Source: Planctomycetota bacterium
GTDB taxonomy: Bacteria; Planctomycetota; UBA1135; GCA-002686595
DNA: 64,000 bases
Assembly (NCBI GenBank): GCA_016795325.1
Contig: JAEUHY010000017.1
Coordinates: 124,001-188,000, forward strand
Direction of reading: 5' to 3'
Each line of letters starts with the position of its first letter. The first letter of the stretch is position 1. The position numbers were made by a program, and so were the translations under genes. Below the pieces are notes generated by a model. The model ran no database searches. It had not been told where the DNA came from and saw only the letters and a list, made by a program, of their open reading frames with translations. Shown here piece by piece: positions 59,086 through 64,000 of the stretch.

Positions 59086-59614
59086 TGAACGGCGCAGTGA
59101 CCTCGGTGGCGGAACCGTCGACCGTCGAACGCTTCGCGCCGCAGATCGGCCGCCCCGGAACTGGGAACGCGATGACCATGACATCAGCGGCAGGTCACGT
59201 CCAGCGATCCGGCGTCGCGGGTCCTCCCCACACCGCGTATCCTGACCTCTGACCTCGCCGTTTTGGTCTCTTGCTTCTGCGAGCGGCTTGAGACCTTGGA
59301 AGTGCGGCGAGACTCTCCCGGGCCGGCGGTTCGCTTCGGCGGGTCATCGGCCCTCTTTGCTACGAGTGGGCGACCCGGAGCGAGGCCGAAGTTCGGGGCG
59401 CGGTGAGCGGTCGCTTGGACTTCGAGCGTGGACTTGGGGGGCCGGGTACGGCCGGGTGTTTGGCCGTGGAGTGTATTCTACTACAGGCGTAGAAGGACGT
59501 CGAGTAGGTGCTGGCGCTGGTCCCACCGCGCCGTGGAGCGGCGCGCGTTCCTCACTTGGCTCGATGCGCACGGCTGCTCTGTAGAGCAGTGGGCAGCCGT
59601 GCCCCCGACCGGCG
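59086..59614. other. Intergenic stretch with a repeat
   Basis: About 530 bp without a convincing gene between the DNA-binding fragment and the membrane-protein gene. It contains the repeat copy at 59402-59505. Confidence 0.5.
59402..59505. repeat. Dispersed ~104-bp repeat, copy A
   Basis: Similar to 62325-62428: both have GGTGAGCGGYCGCTTGGAC, GCGTGGACTTG and GTAGAAGGRCGTCGA at matching spacing, with a more divergent middle. In copy B it lies upstream of a secreted protein gene. Confidence 0.65.
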
Positions 59615-59977
59615 TCACGGTGCGAGAATTCGAGCTCCGATGAAGATGATTAGGCAACTTAAAACCACGAACCACGCAAGAGCCCACGCCACGTGAAAGG
59701 TCCAGATGCGCGCGGCCACGAGCGTGTTGTCGGGCTTCTTGCTGAACCAGAGCACGAAGAACTGGAGTGCGATGGACCCCATCAACGCCAATGACAACAG
59801 ATCGAGCATTTCGGTCGGCTGAGCAGGCCAACCGAGCTTGGCGGCGGCATCCCTGAACTCTTTCAAGTAGAGCACGACCAAGAAAATAGAGCTGATCTGG
59901 AGCAGACCCGCGCACTTAGCGTCAAGTGCGTTGAGCATTGCGTAGCGCTCGCTGTCCTCGTCTGTCAGGTAAGTCAT
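59615..59977 (-). CDS. Small three-helix membrane protein coupled to a deaminase
   Basis: A 120-residue protein with a polar N-terminus (MTYLTDEDSERYAMLNALDA) and three hydrophobic segments at about 23-40, 58-77 and 90-116 (WALAWFVVLSCLIIFIG). No family recognised, though small multi-helix proteins of this form occur as membrane effectors in defence operons. Its ATG overlaps the deaminase stop by four bases, so the two are translationally coupled. Confidence 0.65.
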   Translation of the reverse strand: MTYLTDEDSERYAMLNALDAKCAGLLQISSIFLVVLYLKEFRDAAAKLGWPAQPTEMLDLLSLALMGSIALQFFVLWFSKKPDNTLVAARIWTFHVAWALAWFVVLSCLIIFIGARILAP

Positions 59978-60444
59978 GGCTGCTCACACCCCGCTGTCGG
60001 GAGTGATGTCTCGCCAATATCCTCCATCCAGAGATCGGGATGCTCGCTGATAAATGACTGCATCATGTCTAGACACTCTCGACTGCTCAGAACTTCGATG
60101 GCAACTCCGCGCGCCTTCAGTAGTTCCTCTTCGCCGAGGAATGTCGAATTCTCGCCAATGACTACTTTTGGAATGCGGTAAAGGAGCACGGCTCCTGCGC
60201 ACATCGCGCATGGTGACAGGGTGGTGTAAAGTGTGGATTCTCGATACACTGCGGGGGAGAGTCGCCCGGCAGCCTCAAGCGCGTCCATTTCTCCGTGGAG
60301 GATTGCACTTCCGTGCTGCACCCTTCGGTTGTGGCCGCGACCAATCACTCGCCCTTGATGGACGAGAACCGAGCCGATTGGAATGCCGCCCTCCGCAGCG
60401 CCCTTGCGCGCTTCTGCGATTGCTTCTGCCATGAACTTGTTCAT
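59974..60444 (-). CDS. Cytosine deaminase of the yeast FCY1 type
   Basis: A 156-residue zinc deaminase, the length of yeast FCY1 (158). The catalytic His and Glu are in ILHGEMDALEAAGRL and the zinc cysteines in TLYTTLSPCAMCAGAVLLY; IPKVVIGEN and the C-terminal DLWMEDIGE strongly recall FCY1, including its C-terminal lid, rather than tRNA-adenosine deaminase TadA. It should convert cytosine (or related nucleobases) to uracil. Bacterial cytosine deaminase is normally the unrelated CodA. It overlaps the membrane-protein gene downstream and follows the AT-hook protein by 7 bp. Confidence 0.85.
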   Translation of the reverse strand: MNKFMAEAIAEARKGAAEGGIPIGSVLVHQGRVIGRGHNRRVQHGSAILHGEMDALEAAGRLSPAVYRESTLYTTLSPCAMCAGAVLLYRIPKVVIGENSTFLGEEELLKARGVAIEVLSSRECLDMMQSFISEHPDLWMEDIGETSLPTAGCEQP

Positions 60445-60451
60445 TGCCAGC

Positions 60452-60862
60452 CTACCTCACGAAGTACCGCGTCCCACGCCGCTCGCCGGTCGTCTTGAGC
60501 ATCTTCGCCGCGACCATGCGCACGATCGGGAGCTGGAGGTCCTTGGTCTCGACGCCCAGCGCCTTCTTGATCTGCTCGACGGACACGCCAGGGTGCTTCG
60601 CGACGTAGGCGACGACGGCCTCGCCCATCTTGGCCACGTCTTCGGGCGTGCGCTTGGCGCGCTTGCCGTTGCGCGTGGGCGCGACGATCGGCGAAGGCGT
60701 GCCCGACTTCACGGGGCGACCAGGGCCGCGCTTGGCGGGCGCTGTGGGTGCGCCTAGCGCAGTGGTCACCGCTTCGAGCGCAGCGGCGCGCACGATGTTC
60801 GCGAGGTCAGCCGTGAAGGACTCAATGCGCGCGCGCAGGGCGGTGCCGGTGGGCATGGGCAT
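60452..60862 (-). CDS. AT-hook/winged-helix DNA-binding protein
   Basis: A 136-residue basic protein. Residues 1-40 are helical; KRGPGRPVKSG is an AT-hook; residues about 75-136 form a small winged-helix-like domain (VVAYVAKHPGVSVEQIKKAL, LQLPIVRMVAAKMLKTTGE, ending RYFVR). It probably binds AT-rich DNA as a regulator or nucleoid protein. It lies immediately upstream of the deaminase on the same strand and could control or belong to that operon. ATG 60862, with an alternative Met at residue 3. Confidence 0.75.
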   Translation of the reverse strand: MPMPTGTALRARIESFTADLANIVRAAALEAVTTALGAPTAPAKRGPGRPVKSGTPSPIVAPTRNGKRAKRTPEDVAKMGEAVVAYVAKHPGVSVEQIKKALGVETKDLQLPIVRMVAAKMLKTTGERRGTRYFVR

Positions 60863-60901
60863 ATCTGAGCGTCGCGGCGTGCGCGGTGCAACTCGGGCGA
60901 G
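60863..60901. repeat. Conserved 3' flank of formylglycine-enzyme-fold genes, copy A
   Basis: The sequence GAGCGTCGCGGCGTGCGCGG and the following GCAACTC just downstream of the stop match 63596-63630 after the other paralogue. The repeat therefore extends past the coding region. Confidence 0.65.
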
Positions 60902-62146
60902 CTACGGGACGAGGATCGGCGCTAGGACGACGCGGAAGCCGAGGTCATCACTCGTGTCGGTAGGCAGAACGTCGTTGCTGCTCCGGGTCGCAGATCGGCA
61001 CTGAAACGAAAGGTGTCCGTATGCGCCGCCGCGGTAGACCCGCTGAGGACCGCCATGCACGAACGGGTCGGTAGCGGCAGCCCCTGAGTAGACCGAGTAC
61101 GAATCCAGACACCACTCGGCGACGTTGCCATGCATATCGTACAGGCCCCATGCATTGGGAGCGTAGCTGCGCACAGGAGCCGGGGCGGGCGAGTTGCAGG
61201 GCAAAGAACCGAACCTGGCCTGATAGCAAAACAGGTCCGCGCCCACGTTGAACTCCGTCGTCGTCCCTGCGCGGCAGGCATACTCCCACTCCGCCTCTGT
61301 CGGGAGACGGTACTGGTAACCCGGCGGCAGGTTGCCCAGCGCGCCCTGCTGAGCGGTCAGCGCCGCGCAGTACGCCTGAGCGTTGAACCAACTCACCCCT
61401 TCGACCGGGTTGCTCGCGCCCGGAAAGAACGACGGGTTAGCGCCCATCAGTGTCGCGTACTGCACCTGCGTCACCTCGGCCTCGCCCATCCAGAAACAGT
61501 AGCTGATCGACACGTCATGTACGGGCCGCTCCCACTGACTGGAGTAGTACGGAGGCCCGCCCGACGCATTCGACCCCATTTGGAACGTTCCGTTCGGGAT
61601 CACGACCATGCCGGAGATCGGAGACAGGCACGGCGTCGGCGCAGAAACTCGAAGCGTGAGCTCGACGGCATTCGAGAGGTTGGAACTCTTCACCGCGGCC
61701 GGATCGCGATACCACGACTGCACCAACACCGGCGCGCCGATCGTCCACGGATTGCCAAGCGCCCCGGGGCTCGCCGCCTGGAACGCATCCCAGTCGATCA
61801 CGTACACGCCGTCGCACTGCCCGAACGTTCCGCCGCTGTTTAGCGGCGAACCGATGCGCCTAGTCGGCGGCTTCACGCAAAGGAAGCTCGTGCCGCCAGC
61901 GCCCCAGAGCGTGGGCGTGAACCCAGAGTTGTCTACGCCGTAGAACGTCAACCCAAATTTCTGCCCCTCGACGCCGCTAGTGGTGATCACGCAACCGGCA
62001 GTGTTGGCCGTGTTGGGCTGTACGTTGGCGTTGATCGACGGCGTGCAACCGTTCGTCGACGTGCCCGCTGTGCAGTAGGCGGTGGGGTTCTGCGCAGATG
62101 CGAGAGAGACCAGAGCGGCGACAGCGAGCAAGCGGACAGGCGTCAT
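60902..62146 (-). CDS. Secreted protein: YCTAG domain fused to formylglycine-generating-enzyme fold
   Basis: A 414-residue exported protein from ATG 62146 (GGAG five bases upstream) with a signal peptide (MTPVRLLAVAALVSLASAQ). Residues about 20-170 (TAYCTAGTSTNGCTPSI onward) are the same domain as the C-terminus of the RCC1 protein at 43950. Residues about 175-414 form an FGE-sulfatase/SUMF1 domain: MVVIPNGTFQMGSN, VSWFNAQAYCAAL, YRLPTEAEWEYACRAGT, AWGLYDMHGNVAEWCLD, ending GFRVVLAPILVP. The catalytic Cys pair of true formylglycine enzymes (GGSxxC...YC) is not present, so a structural or binding role is likely. Paralogue at 63631. Confidence 0.88.
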   Translation of the reverse strand: MTPVRLLAVAALVSLASAQNPTAYCTAGTSTNGCTPSINANVQPNTANTAGCVITTSGVEGQKFGLTFYGVDNSGFTPTLWGAGGTSFLCVKPPTRRIGSPLNSGGTFGQCDGVYVIDWDAFQAASPGALGNPWTIGAPVLVQSWYRDPAAVKSSNLSNAVELTLRVSAPTPCLSPISGMVVIPNGTFQMGSNASGGPPYYSSQWERPVHDVSISYCFWMGEAEVTQVQYATLMGANPSFFPGASNPVEGVSWFNAQAYCAALTAQQGALGNLPPGYQYRLPTEAEWEYACRAGTTTEFNVGADLFCYQARFGSLPCNSPAPAPVRSYAPNAWGLYDMHGNVAEWCLDSYSVYSGAAATDPFVHGGPQRVYRGGAYGHLSFQCRSATRSSNDVLPTDTSDDLGFRVVLAPILVP

Positions 62147-62710
62147 GGAGGCTCCGGGGGCGTATGCAGCCGCGCCGGGAGTGACGCAGGCAGGTGGAAG
62201 GTACCGCGCGCCCACGGCACCGCAACGGGCCACACGCCGTTGGAGCGCGTGAACTCGGAGGTGAGTCCCACATCTGGGAGTTGCGCCTTCGCCGCAGCCT
62301 TCCGTCCCGCGCCTGGCCGCTGTGGGTGAGCGGCCGCTTGGACGTCGTGCGTGGACTTGAGGGCCCGGTAAGGCGGAGTGGCAGTGTGCGGTGGGAACAG
62401 TACGATACGGGTAGAAGGGCGTCGACGGATGGACGTTACTCATGCAGGCTGGGCTCGACATCCGCGCTACGCAGCTTTTGAATGGTCTCTTCTGCCTTGT
62501 GTCGGTCTCATGCCATTGAAGCCCTCCTGCGCGTTGGCCCCCAAGATTGAACGTAGATCCGCTTTTCGGGGCAAGGTCACTCGTGTGCGCTCGATCACGA
62601 CTTGCGCCGCGCGCAGTGTGAAAAAAACTAGCAGTTCTGGAGATTGTCGCGCAGCGACCGCTTGGTGCGACACCGAGCTGCAAGAACCCGTTGGTGGACG
62701 ATAGCGATCA
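62147..62710. other. Intergenic stretch upstream of the secreted protein gene
   Basis: About 560 bp with no convincing gene. It holds repeat copy B (62325-62428) and presumably the promoter of the secreted gene. Confidence 0.5.
62325..62428. repeat. Dispersed ~104-bp repeat, copy B
   Basis: Partner of 59402-59505, about 180 bp upstream of the secreted protein start at 62146. May be part of a promoter region that was duplicated together with or without its gene. Confidence 0.65.
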
Positions 62711-63484
62711 TCAGAGATCAACGAATCGCATCCCGAACTGTTTCGGCATGAGTACGACCTCACGAACTGTGGGGCGGTCCTCGACCAAGTGTGCTGCCTT
62801 GATCACTTTCTCCCGATGATCCGAACTCATCCGAGGCCCGAGCAATACCTCCGCGATTGAACCCGAAGGCAGGTTGAGGAGACCGGGTCCGCCGTCAATC
62901 GGAGTGCGTACAAATCGCCACTCCTCTTCATACGCCCATTCTGGGGCCTTTGTGTGAAGGACTGCGGGCCAACTCTCAACTCTCGGTCCAACGGCGGGCA
63001 TAATCGGGCGTTGGGATTGATACGTCACGCGCGAAGCTGCGACTACAGGTAGGTGTCCCTTGATTTGTCCGCGATAACCCACGACGAATCCACGGAAGTT
63101 GCTCGCATAGTGGGCCCACATCACAGGATGCCTCGGATTCGCGCTAAAGGAGAGCACTCCGAAACCTGTAGAAATCTGCTCGTGCAGCTCGCGCTGTGCT
63201 CCGTCATCAACCACCTGTGTTAGGTCGGCGAAGAGACGCTTGAGTCGTTGTTCTTTTTTATCCTCTGGGAACAGGCGAGCCAGTAGTGCTCGGATTGGCC
63301 CCTTAGGATCGTCGGGCCGCGACGAATCAACGACGGGAAGACAGTCGTAGGGGTCGTTGAGCTCGTTCACGGCAGAGAGCCATAGCTGGCGACGCACGAG
63401 CATGCATTTCAGATCACGTTCGAAACTCCCGATCCCTCGGTATTTGTAGAGTATCTGCGGCAATTTCACGTGGTTGTCATGCAT
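62711..63484 (-). CDS. DUF2971 protein
   Basis: A 257-residue soluble protein. The hallmark N-terminus is ILYKYRGIGSFERDLKCML, followed by LWLSAVNELNDPYD, the central GVLSFSANPRHPVMWAHYAS, GFVVGYRG, and EWAYEEEWRFVR toward the end. This is the full DUF2971 pattern. Function is unproven; members are often found near defence and toxin genes. It is alone on the minus strand between two secreted formylglycine-enzyme-fold genes. Confidence 0.85.
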   Translation of the reverse strand: MHDNHVKLPQILYKYRGIGSFERDLKCMLVRRQLWLSAVNELNDPYDCLPVVDSSRPDDPKGPIRALLARLFPEDKKEQRLKRLFADLTQVVDDGAQRELHEQISTGFGVLSFSANPRHPVMWAHYASNFRGFVVGYRGQIKGHLPVVAASRVTYQSQRPIMPAVGPRVESWPAVLHTKAPEWAYEEEWRFVRTPIDGGPGLLNLPSGSIAEVLLGPRMSSDHREKVIKAAHLVEDRPTVREVVLMPKQFGMRFVDL

Positions 63485-63589
63485 GGCCGCAGTGCATCTG
63501 GAGCGTGTTGCACCAACTATGGCAGGCCACGCTGCCCCGCCTCACCGCGGCGTCTACCTCGCTCTCGGTGGTGCGGCTGGTCATGTGCG

Positions 63590-63630
63590 CATGGGAGCGT
63601 CGCGGCGCGCGCGGGGCAACTTCGGCGCGC
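63590..63630. repeat. Conserved 3' flank of formylglycine-enzyme-fold genes, copy B
   Basis: GCGTCGCGGCGCGCGCGGGG and GCAACTTC match the region after the stop at 60902, in the same orientation. Confidence 0.65.
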
Positions 63631-64000
63631 CTACGGAACGAGGATCGGGGCGAGGACGACGCGGAAGCCGAAGAGCGAACTTTGCGTGGGGGGCGGATAG
63701 GACGTACGAAACGCGGATGTTGCGAATTCGGCGACATAGCCCCATGCGCCCCCGCGCAGGATCCTGTCGTCACTGGTGCCGATGTTCACGAAGGGGTCAG
63801 TGGCCGGGGCAGACAAGGAGTAGTCCTTGTACTCGTCGAGGCACCACTCAAACACGTTGCCGTGCATGTCGTACAAACCCCACGCGTTCGGCGCGTAGGT
63901 GCCAACCGGTGCGGTCAACACATAGGCACAGCCGGGCGCGCAACACGAGTTCGACTGCAAGTGGCCGTCGATCTGCGCTTCACTGCAGAGCAAGTTCGCC
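63631..64000 (-). CDS. Formylglycine-enzyme-fold protein, N-terminal part outside window
   Basis: The frame is open to the right edge, so only the last 123 residues are seen. They contain YAPNAWGLYDMHGNVFEWC, RILRGGAWGYVAEF and the same ending GFRVVLAPILVP as the paralogue at 60902-62146. The interval between RGGA and GFRVV differs strongly between the two. Likely also secreted, but the signal peptide is not in view. Confidence 0.85.
   Translation of the reverse strand, partial: ANLLCSEAQIDGHLQSNSCCAPGCAYVLTAPVGTYAPNAWGLYDMHGNVFEWCLDEYKDYSLSAPATDPFVNIGTSDDRILRGGAWGYVAEFATSAFRTSYPPPTQSSLFGFRVVLAPILVP

Noticed and set aside
60902..62146. A functional formylglycine-generating enzyme for the two sulfatase-like proteins
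   Set aside because: The catalytic Cys pair is not seen, and the sulfatase-like proteins have Thr at the modification site.
60902..64000. Diversity-generating retroelement with the formylglycine-enzyme-fold genes as targets
   Set aside because: No reverse transcriptase is seen, and the variable part also differs at synonymous third positions not involving adenine, so adenine mutagenesis is not supported by these two copies.

Overview
The window is high-GC bacterial chromosome (strong G/C third-position bias throughout the first 43 kb). The mix of a large polysaccharide locus, sulfatase-like lipoproteins, multihaem c-type lipoprotein, NYN-LOTUS protein, formylglycine-enzyme-fold secreted proteins and a secreted domain starting YCTAG...GC points to a Planctomycetota-like organism. 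This taxonomic call is inference from gene content, not from a marker gene.

Region 1 (1-24.9 kb) is an exopolysaccharide/natural-product locus. After the 3' part of a beta-helix protein come glycosyltransferases, an MBL-fold hydrolase, a Wzx-type flippase and a GT2 enzyme (plus strand). Then, on the minus strand, a 2127-residue type I polyketide synthase lies upstream of a tightly overlapping trio: polysaccharide deacetylase, GT4 and O-antigen ligase/polymerase-like protein. A divergent operon carries an asparagine-synthase-type amidotransferase, GT2, a WecG/TagA/CpsF glycosyltransferase and an NRPS with a luciferase-like monooxygenase embedded in its adenylation domain. A near-perfect 48-bp hairpin precedes the NRPS. 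Together the genes suggest a glycan, possibly acylated or decorated with a polyketide/amino-acid unit, that is flipped, polymerised and deacetylated.

Region 2 (24.9-43.7 kb) is mostly ordinary chromosome: a small membrane protein, tRNA-Val(CAC), typA, a pentahaem lipoprotein, a GT4 enzyme, a 161-bp tandem repeat that fills one intergenic gap, an NYN/LOTUS protein, a sulfatase-like/GT39/sulfatase-like operon, a secreted beta-propeller protein, a split PAS plus soluble chemoreceptor pair, a degenerate 14-bp tandem repeat, a degenerate tRNA-Gly-like element and an intact tRNA-Gly(CCC).

Region 3 (43.7-64 kb, to the window end) begins after the tRNA-Gly and looks like an accessory island: lower and uneven GC, mostly one-gene modules, many gene fragments and dispersed repeats. 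It contains one apparently intact tyrosine recombinase and at least four recombinase fragments that bound passenger genes (a BamE-like protein, a toxin tail with its probable immunity gene, and a NAD-malic enzyme). Also present are a deoxyribosyltransferase/TIR-like protein with a winged helix, an HsdR N-terminal fragment, a ParB-methyltransferase gene broken by an in-frame stop and a recombination junction, a 908-residue secreted thioredoxin-like protein, a yeast-FCY1-type cytosine deaminase coupled to a membrane protein, an AT-hook protein with a duplicated fragment, a DUF2971 protein and two secreted formylglycine-enzyme-fold proteins. A roughly 140-residue cysteine-containing domain is shared between the RCC1-repeat protein and one of these enzyme-fold proteins.
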